A DNA stretch of 62,055 bases, from contig NZ_JAFIFK010000030.1 in assembly GCF_020832045.1 (NCBI RefSeq), forward strand, positions 1 to 62,055. Direction: 5' to 3'. A program made the translations under genes and the position numbers. The stretch's first letter is position 1; each line of letters starts with the position of its first letter. Source of the stretch: Halomonas sp. (GTDB lineage: Bacteria > Pseudomonadota > Gammaproteobacteria > Pseudomonadales > Halomonadaceae). Under the pieces are notes generated by a model, which worked only from the letters and a program-made list of their open reading frames with translations, did no database searches and had not been told where the DNA came from. Shown here one piece after another: positions 26,330 through 35,511 of this stretch.

Positions 26330-27731
26330 TGTCGCACGTGTCGCGGTGGTCGATGATGACCGCGCCATTCGCTGGGTGCTGGAGCGCGCCCTGGCTCAGC
26401 CCGATCTCGACGTCGAATGTATCGACCGGGCCGACGTGGCGTTAAGCCGTCTTCTCGACGATCCACCCGACGTGCTGGTCACCGACATCCGGATGCCGGG
26501 TATCGACGGCCTCGACCTGATGTCACGCGTCAGGGAAGTGCATCCCGACTTGCCGGTCATCGTGATGACCGCCCACTCCGACCTCGACAGCGCCGTGGCA
26601 TCCTATCAGGGCGGCGCCTTCGAATATCTGCCCAAGCCGTTCGACGTCGACGAGGCGCTGGCCCTGGTGCGTCGCGCCGTGGCCCATGCCCGCGAGCGCA
26701 AGCGCCCGGTCAGCGTTCCCGAGGGGCTGGACGCCGAGATCATCGGCGAGGCGCCGGCCATGCAGGAGGTCTTTCGGGCCATCGGTCGCCTGTCGCACTC
26801 GCACATCACGGTACTCATCAATGGCGAGTCGGGTACCGGCAAGGAGCGCGTTGCGCGTGCCCTGCACCAGCACAGTCCGCGGGGCATTCAGCCGTTCATT
26901 GCCCTGAACATGGCGGCGATTCCGCGTGATCTGATCGAGTCCGAGCTGTTCGGGCACGAGAAGGGGGCCTTTACCGGGGCCACGGCGAGCCGGCAGGGGC
27001 GATTCGAGCAGGCCAACGGCGGCACGCTGTTTCTCGACGAGATCGGCGACATGCCCGCTGAGACCCAGACGCGTCTGCTGCGCGTACTGGCAGACGGCGA
27101 GTTCTATCGGGTCGGCGGACATACGCCGGTGAAGGTGGATGTGCGGATCATCGCTGCAACCCACCAGAACCTGGAGCGCCTGGTGGAGGACGGCCGTTTC
27201 CGCGAAGACTTGTTCCATCGCCTCAATGTGATTCGCGTCCACTTGCCCAGGCTCGCCGAGCGTCGCGAGGACATTCCACGCCTGGCGCGCCACTTCCTGG
27301 CCGAGGCGGCCAAGGAGCTCTCCACCGACGTCAAGGTGCTGACCAAGGACGCCGAGGCCCATCTGACCCGGTTGCCCTGGCCGGGGAACGTGCGCCAACT
27401 GGAGAACACGTGCCGCTGGCTGACGGTCATGGCTTCGGGGCGCGAGATTCTGGTCGAGGATCTACCCCCGGAGCTGCGCCAGGGTGAAGGCAACGAAGTG
27501 ACCAACGGCGACTGGCGCGCCGCCTTCCGTGACTGGGCCGACCGGGCTCTGGCGGCGGGGCATACCCATTTGCTGGAGGAAGCCGTGCCGGACTTCGAGC
27601 GTATTCTCATCGAGACCGCACTCAAGCATACCGGCGGGCGCAAGGGAGAGGCAGCCGAGCTGCTGGGCTGGGGTCGCAATACCCTTACACGCAAGCTGAA
27701 GACGCTGTTGCCCTCACTGGCGGAGGATTGA
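26322..27731 (+). CDS. ntrC: Nitrogen regulation response regulator NtrC
   Basis: A 469-residue sigma-54 activator. The receiver domain has DDD at 11-13, phospho-acceptor Asp55 in VLVTDIRMPG and Lys in YLPKPF. The AAA+ domain has Walker A GESGTGKE (168-175), the sigma-54 contact loop GAFTGA (215-220) and GGTLFLDEIGDMP. The Fis-type helix-turn-helix is at the C-terminus (KGEAAELLGWGRNTLTRKLK). The ATG at 26322 has GGAGAGG upstream; longer in-frame starts lie inside ntrB. It should activate the glnA and ntrBC promoters seen in this window. Confidence 0.96.
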   Translation: MTDVARVAVVDDDRAIRWVLERALAQPDLDVECIDRADVALSRLLDDPPDVLVTDIRMPGIDGLDLMSRVREVHPDLPVIVMTAHSDLDSAVASYQGGAFEYLPKPFDVDEALALVRRAVAHARERKRPVSVPEGLDAEIIGEAPAMQEVFRAIGRLSHSHITVLINGESGTGKERVARALHQHSPRGIQPFIALNMAAIPRDLIESELFGHEKGAFTGATASRQGRFEQANGGTLFLDEIGDMPAETQTRLLRVLADGEFYRVGGHTPVKVDVRIIAATHQNLERLVEDGRFREDLFHRLNVIRVHLPRLAERREDIPRLARHFLAEAAKELSTDVKVLTKDAEAHLTRLPWPGNVRQLENTCRWLTVMASGREILVEDLPPELRQGEGNEVTNGDWRAAFRDWADRALAAGHTHLLEEAVPDFERILIETALKHTGGRKGEAAELLGWGRNTLTRKLKTLLPSLAED

Positions 27732-27914
27732 CATACCAGGCGTTGAACATTCTCTCGACCGCTCCGCTTCGGTGGAGCTGCACACGCTGCTGGGTCAAGC
27801 CGAGCAGTGTGGATAAGGTCCGTTACCCAGCCACTCAACTCCCTTACCGGGCGCTTCACTCGGTTGAACTATGGTGATGAGAGAGCCTTCGTTCGGACAA
27901 CAGGGAGAGAGTCC

Positions 27915-29084
27915 ATGAAAGCGCTGTGTTGGCATGGCAAGAACGATATCCGCTACGAGACGGTGCCCGACCCCAAGATCGAGCACCCTCGTGACGCCAT
28001 CATCAATGTGAGCAGCTGCGCCATTTGCGGCTCCGACCTTCACTTGTTCCACCACTTCATCCCCGCCATGGAATCGGGCGATGTGGTGGGTCATGAGTTC
28101 ATGGGTGAGGTGATGGAGGTCGGTTCCGATACGCGAGACCTCAAGGTCGGCGATCGGGTGGTCGTCCCCTTTACCATTACCTGCGGCGAATGCGATCAGT
28201 GTCGGCGCGGAAATTTCTCCGTTTGTGAGCGCTCCAACCGCAACAAGGCGCTGGCCGACAAGGTGTTCGGTCACGCCGGTGCCGGCCTGTTCGGCTACTC
28301 GCACCTCACCGGCGGCTATGCCGGAGGCCAGGCTGAATACGTGCGAGTTCCCTTTGCCGACAACACCCATATAAAGGTTCCTGACAGTCTCACCGACGAA
28401 CAGGTCCTCTTCCTTGGCGACATCTTCCCCACAGGCTGGCAGGCCGCGGTGCAGTGTGACATCGAGCCCACCGATACGGTGGCCATCTGGGGCGCCGGCC
28501 CGGTCGGCCAGTTCTGTGTGCGCAGTGCCGTGCTGCTAGGTGCCAAGCAGGTGGTAATGATCGACAACGTGCCCGAGCGCCTGGCCATGGCCGAGGCCGG
28601 TGGGGCCATCGCGATCAACTTCGATGAAGAGAGTGTGCTCTCGCGTCTTCAGGAGCTTACCCAGGGTAAAGGGCCGGAGAAATGTATCGACGCCGTAGGC
28701 CTTGAGTCCCACGTGCCGCGCTCGCTCGATTCCGTTTACGACCGATTCAAACAGGCGATGATGCTGGAGAGCGATCGCGCGCACGTGCTGCGCGAGATGA
28801 TCTATGTCTGTCGGCCGGCGGGCATTCTCTCGATTCCCGGCGTATATGGCGGCTTGATCGACAAGGTGCCCATGGGACCGCTGATGAACAAGGGCCTGAC
28901 CGTGCGGACCGGGCAAACCCACGTCAAACGCTGGACCGATGATCTGCTGCGCTTGATCGAGGAGGGACAGATCGACCCTTCCTTCGTGGTGACGCACAGC
29001 GCTGGGCTCGAGCAGGGCCCTGAAATGTACAACACCTTTCGCGACAAGCAGGACGGCTGTGTGAAGGTGGTGCTCAAGCCCTGA
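27915..29084 (+). CDS. Zinc-dependent alcohol dehydrogenase family protein
   Basis: A 389-residue medium-chain dehydrogenase. [15 protein letters not shown] gives the catalytic zinc Cys and GHEFMGEV the His/Glu. [16 protein letters not shown] is the four-Cys structural zinc loop, and [10 protein letters not shown] the NAD-binding Rossmann motif. It most resembles the glutathione-independent formaldehyde dehydrogenase and related long MDR enzymes. The substrate is unknown. The ATG at 27915 follows AGGGAGAG; the open frame to 27807 adds no family sequence. The membrane protein 44 bases downstream is probably co-transcribed. Confidence 0.88.
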   Translation: MKALCWHGKNDIRYETVPDPKIEHPRDAIINVSSCAICGSDLHLFHHFIPAMESGDVVGHEFMGEVMEVGSDTRDLKVGDRVVVPFTITCGECDQCRRGNFSVCERSNRNKALADKVFGHAGAGLFGYSHLTGGYAGGQAEYVRVPFADNTHIKVPDSLTDEQVLFLGDIFPTGWQAAVQCDIEPTDTVAIWGAGPVGQFCVRSAVLLGAKQVVMIDNVPERLAMAEAGGAIAINFDEESVLSRLQELTQGKGPEKCIDAVGLESHVPRSLDSVYDRFKQAMMLESDRAHVLREMIYVCRPAGILSIPGVYGGLIDKVPMGPLMNKGLTVRTGQTHVKRWTDDLLRLIEEGQIDPSFVVTHSAGLEQGPEMYNTFRDKQDGCVKVVLKP

Positions 29085-29128
29085 CCGACTCGCGCCAGGA
29101 AGCAGCAAACCGACATGGAGGTGAACAC

Positions 29129-29734
29129 ATGAGTCACGATCGGAATCGTTCATTGCAAACAAGCGACCAGCTGGCGCGTGGACTCGGCTGGATGGGCATC
29201 GGGCTGGGCCTCTACCAGCTGCTGGCACCTCGCAGCGTGACGCGTGCGCTAGGTGTCGAAGGAGCGGAACCCATTGTGCGCCTTTGTGGGGCGCGCGGTG
29301 TCGCTACCGGTATCGGTGCGCTGACCGTCAATCCCAAGCCGTCGCTATGGGCGCGCAGTGCCGGTGATGCCCTGGATCTAGCGGCGCTGTTGGCGCTGCT
29401 GGCCGACCGCGACCACCCCAAGCGCGAGAACGTCAAGCTGGCCCTGGCAGTAGTGGGGGCAACCACAGCGGTGAGTCTCTATTGCGCCCAGGACCAGACG
29501 CGGCGTCATGCCTATCAGGCCGGACGAACGCCCGATTACAGCGGGCGCAGCGGCTTCCCCCAAGGCGTGGAGCGTGCCCGAGGCGCGGCGGCTGGCGGTG
29601 GTCTGCCCGCCCGCTCCACGGCACTGCCCTCGCCGGCAAGCACGCCAGGCCCACGAGGTCAGGCCACCGCCTCGCGACCGGATACCCGCCCCCATGCCAA
29701 AGACAGCGCCAAGGGCAGCGATTACGACTACTGA
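29129..29734 (+). CDS. Small predicted membrane protein of unknown function
   Basis: A 201-residue protein. Three or four short hydrophobic segments (about 18-33, 52-66, 83-95 and 106-120) contain GWMGIGLGLYQLLAP and CGARGVATGIGAL. They are followed by a disordered Pro/Gly/Ala/Ser-rich tail ending KGSDYDY. Similar short proteins accompany alcohol dehydrogenases in other proteobacteria, but I know no function. The ATG has GGAGG upstream, and the gene is followed by a strong terminator, so it probably ends an operon with the dehydrogenase. Confidence 0.7.
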   Translation: MSHDRNRSLQTSDQLARGLGWMGIGLGLYQLLAPRSVTRALGVEGAEPIVRLCGARGVATGIGALTVNPKPSLWARSAGDALDLAALLALLADRDHPKRENVKLALAVVGATTAVSLYCAQDQTRRHAYQAGRTPDYSGRSGFPQGVERARGAAAGGGLPARSTALPSPASTPGPRGQATASRPDTRPHAKDSAKGSDYDY

Positions 29735-29761
29735 CTTGATGAGTCGGTTTAAACCACAAAT

Positions 29762-29792
29762 AAGGCCGGACTGTAGGGTCCGGCCTTCTTTT
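29762..29792 (+). terminator. Rho-independent terminator
   Basis: AAGGCCGGAC (29762-29771) and GTCCGGCCTT (29778-29787) make a perfect 10-bp stem with a six-base loop, then CTTTTG. It closes the alcohol dehydrogenase unit. Confidence 0.9.
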
Positions 29793-29826
29793 GTTGCGGA
29801 GCATTTTCTGATGGGTAGGGCTCGTC

Positions 29827-30006
29827 TCAGCCGCCGCCGATTCCTTCTACGACATAGCCGGAGCCACCGCAATTATCGCAAGTGCGGTTGTCGATACGGC
29901 CATCGCCCTTGCACGTGGGGCAAATGTTTTGCCCGGTGCCAGGGGTGCCGGGCGGAGCCTCATCGCCAGGCTGCTCGGGCCTGGGGCCATTCGGTCCGTT
30001 CGCCAT
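29827..30006 (-). CDS. Small DnaJ-type zinc-ribbon protein, 59 residues
   Basis: A 59-residue protein. CPTCKGDG and CDNCGGSG form two CxxCxGxG-type knuckles, as in the cysteine-rich zinc domain of DnaJ, here alone and after a Pro/Gly-rich N-terminus. Such mini zinc-finger proteins may aid folding or bind nucleic acid; this one is uncharacterised. The ATG at 30006 has an ideal AGGAGG upstream on the minus strand. The frame stays open to 30126, but the extra sequence lacks a site. It is divergent from dgt, 164 bases away. Confidence 0.8.
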   Translation of the reverse strand: MANGPNGPRPEQPGDEAPPGTPGTGQNICPTCKGDGRIDNRTCDNCGGSGYVVEGIGGG

Positions 30007-30170
30007 GACTGCCTCCTTTCGCTGGGGGCCCTGAGTGCAGGACTCCTCTGTCAAGTTAGGCAATGCTTGCCGGGGCGACAAGCGAGGCGGCGATGCGAGA
30101 GCCACAACTTCACTGCCCATGGTCATAATGGCGTCGGCGGTGCCAGAATGGGGGCTTCAGGAGGAAGCCC

Positions 30171-31508
30171 ATGACCCAGATGCAGTGGCATCAATTGCTC
30201 GACCCTTCCCGGCTGCACGGTACACCCACCAGTGGCCGTGACGAGATCGGCCGCAGCCCGTTCCACAAGGACCACGACCGCATCGTCTTCTCCGGCTCGT
30301 TCCGGCGGCTGGGGCGCAAGACTCAAGTGCACCCGCTCACCGACAATGATCACATTCATACTCGTCTGACCCACTCTCTGGAGGTGGGCTGCGTGGGGCG
30401 CAGCCTCGGCATGATCGTCGGCGAGCTGCTGCGTGAGCGACTGCCGAGCTGGATCACACCGGCCGATCTGGGGGTCATCGTGCAGGCCGCCTGCCTGGGG
30501 CACGATATCGGCAACCCGCCGTTCGGCCATGCTGGTGAGTACGCCATCAGAGACTGGTTCAAATGTGCCGAGGCCGACGGCAGCGGGCTGCTTGACGGGC
30601 TGTCCGATCGGGAGCGTGCCGACCTGCTGACCTACGAAGGCAATGCCCAGGGCTTTCGTGTGGTGACCCAGATCGAATACAACCAGTTTCGCGGCGGCAT
30701 GCGCCTGACAGCGGCGACCCTGGGTACGCTGCTCAAGTACCCCTGGACGGTCGAGCATGGCGGCAGCGCCGGTAAGTTCGGCTGCTATCAGTCGGAGCGT
30801 ACGCTGCTCGAAGATGTGACTCGCCGCCTGGGGTTGCTGCCGCGGGGCGAGGGGCGCTGGTGCCGCCACCCGTTGGCTTGGCTGGTAGAGGCAGCCGACG
30901 ATATCTGTTATGCGCTGCTGGATCTCGAAGATGGCTTGGAAATGGGCATCCTGCGCTTCGAAGAGGTGGCCGATGTGCTGTTGCAGATCGCCGGCGATGC
31001 GCCTGCCGACTACTCGCGCATGGTCCGCGACGGGGTATCGCAGCGGCGGCGGATCGCGGCGCTGCGCGGGGCTGCCATGGAGCGAGCGGTCAACGATGTG
31101 GGTGCCGTATTCGTCGAGCACGAGTCGGCGCTGCTCAACGGTAACCTGACCTGCGACCTGCTGGAGCTGTGTCACCCCGACCTGGGTTGGGGCGTGGCCG
31201 CAGCCAAGCAACTAGCCCGCGAGCGTATCTTCCAGAACGAGCGCAAGGCGAAGCTGGAGATTGGCGCCTACACCACCTTGGGCATTCTTCTCGAAGCGTT
31301 TATCGGGGCCGCTCACGAGCTGCACTTCACGGGACAGTCGAGTTTCAAGCATCAGCGAGTGCTGGCGCTGATCGGAGAGAACACCCCTCGGCGCTCCTGG
31401 CCGCTATACGACAGCTACCGGCGCATGCTCGACTTCATCGGCGGCATGACCGACCACTATGCCGTCGATTTGGCACAGGAGATGGGGGGACGTCTAAGAG
31501 GAGATTGA
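30171..31508 (+). CDS. dgt: dGTPase (deoxyguanosinetriphosphate triphosphohydrolase)
   Basis: A 445-residue HD-domain enzyme that hydrolyses dGTP, or other dNTPs in related forms, to the nucleoside and triphosphate, so controlling the dNTP pool. [20 protein letters not shown] is the family opening. [10 protein letters not shown] and [16 protein letters not shown] (HD at 111-112) carry the metal ligands. [14 protein letters not shown] holds a further conserved Asp. GGAAG lies before the ATG at 30171. The length is between type 1 (about 500) and shorter type 2 enzymes. Confidence 0.92.
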   Translation: MTQMQWHQLLDPSRLHGTPTSGRDEIGRSPFHKDHDRIVFSGSFRRLGRKTQVHPLTDNDHIHTRLTHSLEVGCVGRSLGMIVGELLRERLPSWITPADLGVIVQAACLGHDIGNPPFGHAGEYAIRDWFKCAEADGSGLLDGLSDRERADLLTYEGNAQGFRVVTQIEYNQFRGGMRLTAATLGTLLKYPWTVEHGGSAGKFGCYQSERTLLEDVTRRLGLLPRGEGRWCRHPLAWLVEAADDICYALLDLEDGLEMGILRFEEVADVLLQIAGDAPADYSRMVRDGVSQRRRIAALRGAAMERAVNDVGAVFVEHESALLNGNLTCDLLELCHPDLGWGVAAAKQLARERIFQNERKAKLEIGAYTTLGILLEAFIGAAHELHFTGQSSFKHQRVLALIGENTPRRSWPLYDSYRRMLDFIGGMTDHYAVDLAQEMGGRLRGD

Positions 31509-31565
31509 TTCCGTATGTGGGCGGGCCGCTTGCCATTGCCACTTCGACTGAGAGAAGGGGACAGG

Positions 31566-32480
31566 CTAGATCGATGGCTCGCTGAGCATCGGATTGCGAT
31601 CGAGCTCGGCGGCACGCTCGATCAGCGCCTCGATGACCTTGTCATGCAGGTCGTCGTCAAGATCGCCGAGGTGGCGTTCGCTAAGCTGCTGCGAGAGCGA
31701 TTCACCGCTGACCACCATCAGACCTTCAGGAGTGCCGGCACAGGTGATTTCCCAGCCGGGCAGGGCGAGCACTCCCATGACCGGTACCGGCTGGCCGCAG
31801 CGCTTCTCGAGCCAACCAGCCAGCCAGTGCGAAGCGCGCAACGCCTTGATCAGCGGGCGGTGCTCGCTCCAGCCCGGGAAGCGCAGCCGCTCCGGCTCCA
31901 CGGTCACGACATTGATTTCGCGTCCGTCGGCGGTGAACGGCCGTGTGCGGGCACGTGTCTCGACCACGAACACGCCATGTGGGGTAATGGCCACGTGATC
32001 GATGATGTCGCTCTCGGTCGGCACATCGTGGAAGACGTAATAGGGATGGGCTTCGGGGCTGATCATGCGTTCCAGCTCCTGGCCCACCGCCAGTTCGCAG
32101 GCCAGCCCCAGCTTGATGCGGCGAATGTGCTGGAAATCGCGGATCAGCAGGAAGCAGTAGACCAGTACCAGCACCGTGCTCAGAGCACCGTAGAGAGCCC
32201 ATTCGACCCAGTTCTGACGACTGGAAAAGAGCATGCGTCCCATACCGTATACCAGCGGTGCCAGGGTCAGGATGGGCCCTAGAGCACCATTGAGGAACAG
32301 CGTGGCGAAGGCACGGTCGAGGCGGTTGCGCAGGGCCTGGCCGGGCTCACGCAAGGGGCGGGCGTTGAAAGGCGAGCGAACCCGGGCATCATGAAGATTG
32401 CGCAGGGCAACGACGATGACGGCCATGGCCCCGAGCGGGAAGAGAAAAATGAGAGGCAGCAGATATTCCAGCCAGGCCAT
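31566..32480 (-). CDS. NERD-domain membrane protein
   Basis: A 304-residue protein. Two hydrophobic segments near the N-terminus (about 5-25 and 70-112) anchor it. A NERD (nuclease-related) domain follows: GLACELAVGQELERM, VPTESDIIDHVAITPHGVFVVETRARTR and later VMGVLALPGW. The core acidic residues of the PD-(D/E)xK-like fold are visible (DIIDH, VVET). The usual ExK Lys is replaced by Arg in ETRAR, which may impair nuclease chemistry. It converges with dgt with a 57-base gap. Function unknown. Confidence 0.82.
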   Translation of the reverse strand: MAWLEYLLPLIFLFPLGAMAVIVVALRNLHDARVRSPFNARPLREPGQALRNRLDRAFATLFLNGALGPILTLAPLVYGMGRMLFSSRQNWVEWALYGALSTVLVLVYCFLLIRDFQHIRRIKLGLACELAVGQELERMISPEAHPYYVFHDVPTESDIIDHVAITPHGVFVVETRARTRPFTADGREINVVTVEPERLRFPGWSEHRPLIKALRASHWLAGWLEKRCGQPVPVMGVLALPGWEITCAGTPEGLMVVSGESLSQQLSERHLGDLDDDLHDKVIEALIERAAELDRNPMLSEPSI

Positions 32481-32589
32481 GGGTCAGTCCTTGCCTGTGA
32501 GAGTCACATTAGCATGACATTCTAGACAACCTGTGGCGCCCAGGGCCATCTTCGGTTGAAAGGCGTATGCGCCGCAGCATGACGGATAG

Positions 32590-33462
32590 ATGATGAACCA
32601 TACACGACAGCCAGCCGAGACAGAAGCGGCCAATCGCTTGGTGGAGTTTCTGCAGCGCCATCAGGACATTGTCGTACTGACCGGGGCCGGGGTCAGCACC
32701 GACAGTGGAATACCCGATTACCGTGACGCGGCGGGCGAGTGGAAATGCGCTCCGCCTATGCAACACCAGCAGTTCATGACCAGCCATGCTGCCAGACAGC
32801 GCTACTGGGCGCGCGCGCTGGTAGGGTTTCGAACCTTGCATGGTGCACGTCCCGGTGCTGCTCATCGCGCCTTGGCCCATCTTGAGGCGGCGGGCGTGGT
32901 GCGTGGAGTCATCACTCAAAACGTCGATGGGCTGCACCAGAAGGCAGGCTCGCGGAATGTCATCGATCTGCATGGTCGTGCCGAGCAGGTGCGCTGCATG
33001 GGGTGTGACGCATTGCGTATGCGTCATGATCTGCATATGGAGCTCGCCGAGCGCAACCCGGAATGGGTAGCGGTAGAGGCGGCGATTCGCCCGGATGGCG
33101 ATGCCGCTCTCGAAACTGACTTTTCCACTTTCGAGGTGCCTGGCTGCTCGCGCTGCGGCACAGGGATCTGGAAACCCGATGTGGTGTTCTTCGGCGACAG
33201 CGTACCCCGCGAGCGAGTGGAGCGAGCCCGGCGGTTGGTCGAGAAATCCGCCGCGCTCCTGGTCGCCGGCTCCTCGCTGATGGTCTATTCAGGCTATCGC
33301 TTTGCGCGGCAGGCCAGTGAAGCCGGCCTGCCGATCGCCTGCCTCAACCTCGGGCGCACGCGAGCCGACGCGCTCTACTCGTTCAAGCTCGAGGCGCCGA
33401 TCGGGAAGGTCTTGTCGGCGGCGGCTGCGATTTTTACGGGCGCGGCTCAAGCCGCAGATTGA
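32590..33462 (+). CDS. SIR2 family NAD-dependent protein deacylase
   Basis: A 290-residue sirtuin that removes acyl groups from lysines using NAD+. LTGAGVSTDSGIPDYR binds NAD, TQNVDGLHQKAG and DLHG carry the catalytic region with the general-base His, and RCMGC with GCSRCGTG supply four zinc Cys. FFGDSVP and AGSSLMVYSGY are also conserved. The pattern is like the bacterial class II (SIRT4-like) group rather than CobB. The two in-frame ATGs at 32590 and 32593 cannot be told apart. Its last 29 bases overlap the convergent lipoprotein gene. Confidence 0.92.
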   Translation: MMNHTRQPAETEAANRLVEFLQRHQDIVVLTGAGVSTDSGIPDYRDAAGEWKCAPPMQHQQFMTSHAARQRYWARALVGFRTLHGARPGAAHRALAHLEAAGVVRGVITQNVDGLHQKAGSRNVIDLHGRAEQVRCMGCDALRMRHDLHMELAERNPEWVAVEAAIRPDGDAALETDFSTFEVPGCSRCGTGIWKPDVVFFGDSVPRERVERARRLVEKSAALLVAGSSLMVYSGYRFARQASEAGLPIACLNLGRTRADALYSFKLEAPIGKVLSAAAAIFTGAAQAAD

Positions 33463-33844
33463 CCGGGCCTCGCTCATTTGTCGGCATGCCGGCAGGCTCT
33501 GAAGTGGTATGAGTCAGGCTGCCCTGCTGGCGCAGCTCGGCCGACAGCTGCGGGGAGCGTGCAGCATCGAGAGTACGCCGGTCGAAGCGCAGCGTCACCG
33601 GCCAGGGACCGGGGCCGCTGGGTGTGGCCCGTGTTTCCGCCAGGGTTCCGCCTGCATCGCCGATCCAGACGCGCAGCTCGGCATCCGGGGCAAGCGTCAG
33701 CGTGCCTGGCGGCTCTACTTGAGCCTCGAGCTCGGCGAAGTCGGGCGTGCCGGCGCAGCCTGTCAGCGCCACCAGGGTCAGTGCTCCAAGGCCAAGGCGC
33801 AACCAGCGCTGGCCGGTTCGGCTTGCAAGATGTGGTAGTGCCAT
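33434..33844 (-). CDS. YbaY-like lipoprotein
   Basis: A 136-residue lipoprotein. A basic start and the hydrophobic stretch LRLGLGALTLVALTG end in the lipobox LTGC, with Cys the lipidated residue. The mature part (VEPPGTLTLAPDAELRVWIGD, then GPWPVTLRFDRR) looks like the YbaY/YscW-type beta domain; the exact role is unknown. The start at 33844 has AGGA upstream; the frame stays open to 33973 but the extra residues would precede the signal. It follows yciH after 13 bases, and its 3' end overlaps the sirtuin gene. Confidence 0.75.
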   Translation of the reverse strand: MALPHLASRTGQRWLRLGLGALTLVALTGCAGTPDFAELEAQVEPPGTLTLAPDAELRVWIGDAGGTLAETRATPSGPGPWPVTLRFDRRTLDAARSPQLSAELRQQGSLTHTTSEPAGMPTNERGPVNLRLEPRP

Positions 33845-33857
33845 GTGGTTTCCTCGT

Positions 33858-34232
33858 TCAGCCGCCCGCGAGCTTGACGGTGTAGCCTTGACGCTCGAGT
33901 TCGGCCTTGAGCAGTTCGCGGTGATCGCCCTGAATCTCGATAATACCGTCGTGCACCGAGCCCCCGGTTCCACAACGCTTTTTGAGAGATTTCGCCAGCG
34001 CCTTTAGTGCTGGGTCGGCCAGGGGTAAGCCGCTGATGGTCGTCACTCCCTTGCCTTTGCGTCCGCTGGTCTCACGACGAATCCGCACGACGCCGTCGAG
34101 TGCGTCAAGACGCTGCTGTTCTGCCAGTACGGCGCAGCGGCACTCCGCCTGCGGCTGGCGGCAGCCTGGACACATGTCACCATGTTCGGTGGAATAGACC
34201 AGGCCGCGCAGCTGATCCTGCAGTGAGGCCAT
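33858..34232 (-). CDS. yciH: SUI1/eIF1-like translation factor YciH
   Basis: A 124-residue protein of the YciH family, bacterial relatives of eIF1 that influence start-codon fidelity. VRIRRETSGRKGKGVTTISGLPL and KKRCGTGGSVHDGIIEIQGDHRELL are the SUI1 core. An N-terminal CPGCRQPQAECRC may bind zinc. The length is slightly above E. coli YciH (108). The operon-like spacing to the lipoprotein gene (13 bases) suggests shared transcription. Confidence 0.92.
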   Translation of the reverse strand: MASLQDQLRGLVYSTEHGDMCPGCRQPQAECRCAVLAEQQRLDALDGVVRIRRETSGRKGKGVTTISGLPLADPALKALAKSLKKRCGTGGSVHDGIIEIQGDHRELLKAELERQGYTVKLAGG

Positions 34233-34343
34233 GACGAACTCCTGACAAGAAGCAAATGATGACGTGATGATAACGCCCGGCGAGGGGCCTGCCTACGGTA
34301 GGGTGGGGCGCCGTCTCGATGGCACGGCTCTGTAGAAAAGCGA

Positions 34344-35045
34344 TCAGCGACCGATGGCAACCTGCCTTTGGCTCTCCCGTGCTCGTGCGTGGGCCAGGTT
34401 TTCTATCACGGTAGGCAGCTGAAACATGCTGCTGATCATTATCGCGCCCTCGGGCGTCTCTTCTGCATCGGGGAAGCGATTCAGGTGGATCACCGTCATG
34501 CCGGCATCGAGAGCGGCCTTCACCCCGACCAAGGCGTCGTCGATGGCAACGCAGTCCTCGGGGTCGAAGCCCATTGCGGCGGCGGCATGCAAATAGAGGC
34601 GGGGATCGGGTTTCCAGCAGTTAGCGGTATAGCCGCTAAAGAGCCGTGTCTCGAAAAAGTCGGCAAAACCGATAGCCTGCAATGACGTACGAATCTTGTT
34701 CTCAGGCCCATTGGAAACCACGCCGCAGGGATAATCGAGCAGCGACATCAGCGCTTCTCGCGCTCCCGCGATGGCGGCGAGTTCCGTTTCGAGACGCCGG
34801 TTCAGATTGCTGCGCATCTCGGTTTCGGTTTCGGCCAGCTGTTGTGGGTCGACGCCACCATAGCGCTCCTCGAGTTCTGCCACGATGTTGCGAAAGCGAC
34901 TGCCGCGAAACTCACCGATATAGTCGCTGGCCTGGAAGGGCAGCCCCAACCGAGTCAGGCAGGCAGCCATCTCGGCAGCAAGAAGAGGCTCGCTGTCTAC
35001 CAAGGTGCCATCGCAATCGAAAAGCAGGCATAGGGGGCGGATCAT
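34344..35045 (-). CDS. HAD family phosphatase
   Basis: A 233-residue haloacid dehalogenase-type phosphatase of subfamily IA. LFDCDGTLVDSEPLL carries the nucleophile Asp10 and acid/base Asp12, VVSNGPENKI the motif II Ser, KPDPRLYLHAA the motif III Lys, and CVAIDDALVGVKAALDAG the motif IV acids. It resembles YieH (6-phosphogluconate phosphatase) and beta-phosphoglucomutase-like proteins; the substrate is inferred only. The start at 35045 has a weak ribosome binding site (GGAT). The gap to yciH is 111 bases. Confidence 0.87.
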   Translation of the reverse strand: MIRPLCLLFDCDGTLVDSEPLLAAEMAACLTRLGLPFQASDYIGEFRGSRFRNIVAELEERYGGVDPQQLAETETEMRSNLNRRLETELAAIAGAREALMSLLDYPCGVVSNGPENKIRTSLQAIGFADFFETRLFSGYTANCWKPDPRLYLHAAAAMGFDPEDCVAIDDALVGVKAALDAGMTVIHLNRFPDAEETPEGAIMISSMFQLPTVIENLAHARARESQRQVAIGR

Positions 35046-35231
35046 ACCGAATATCCTTCGCAGTCCATGACTGTCGAGTACCGTTCCTCATAGCTATCGG
35101 CATACGGGCCAAGAAGTTTAGGGCGCCGCATGGTTTTACGAACGCTGTTTCCTAAGTATTGCCCGTAAGTGAGGTGTATTCAAGCGGGTAACATCGTATC
35201 GCCGCTTGTGGTGAGCAGTTATTGGTGACTC

Positions 35232-35271
35232 GGCCTGCTTGTGAGCTGCCTATAACAGACTCATGTGTCAT
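35232..35271 (+). promoter_or_regulatory. Conserved upstream element 1 (candidate activator site)
   Basis: GGCCTGCT (35232-35239) and GACTCATGTGTCAT (35258-35271) recur upstream of the second acidic gene at 36085-36092 and 36121-36134. The second part starts 116 bases before the -24 GG here and 113 before it there. The inner part is nearly palindromic (ATGTGtCAT). Probably the binding site of a sigma-54 activator; the protein is unknown and the site is not NtrC-like. Confidence 0.55.
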
Positions 35272-35372
35272 AACTCACCACAATTCAGCCCTTCTGATGC
35301 GCTCTATTTGGCATGCTTTTTTAATTATAAGTACATGTTTTTATATGGGTTTAATTTTATTTTGGCATGTCT

Positions 35373-35388
35373 TGGCCCGCCTTCTGCA
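35373..35388 (+). promoter_or_regulatory. Sigma-54-type promoter of acidic protein gene 1
   Basis: TGGCCCGCCTTCTGCA has GG and GC ten bases apart and fits TGGCAC-N5-TTGCA with two changes. Transcription should start near 35400, leaving a leader of about 112 bases. Confidence 0.65.
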
Positions 35389-35511
35389 ACTCTCTGGGTG
35401 AGCAAGACATACCGGAGTCTGCACTACGAGCTACGCTAGTTCTCCGGTTTGACGTGAAGCTTCGGCTTCGATAGGAAAAAATTCACGTTCAACTCCTCTG
35501 GAGGTGCGAAC

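Larger units (their letters stand above)
35046..35511 (+). other. AT-rich control region of acidic protein gene 1
   Basis: 466 bases without a gene. From about 35,300 to 35,370 it is markedly richer in A and T than the surroundings. It carries the shared motif GACTCATGTGTCAT at 35258-35271 and a sigma-54-type promoter at 35373, each listed separately. Confidence 0.7.
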
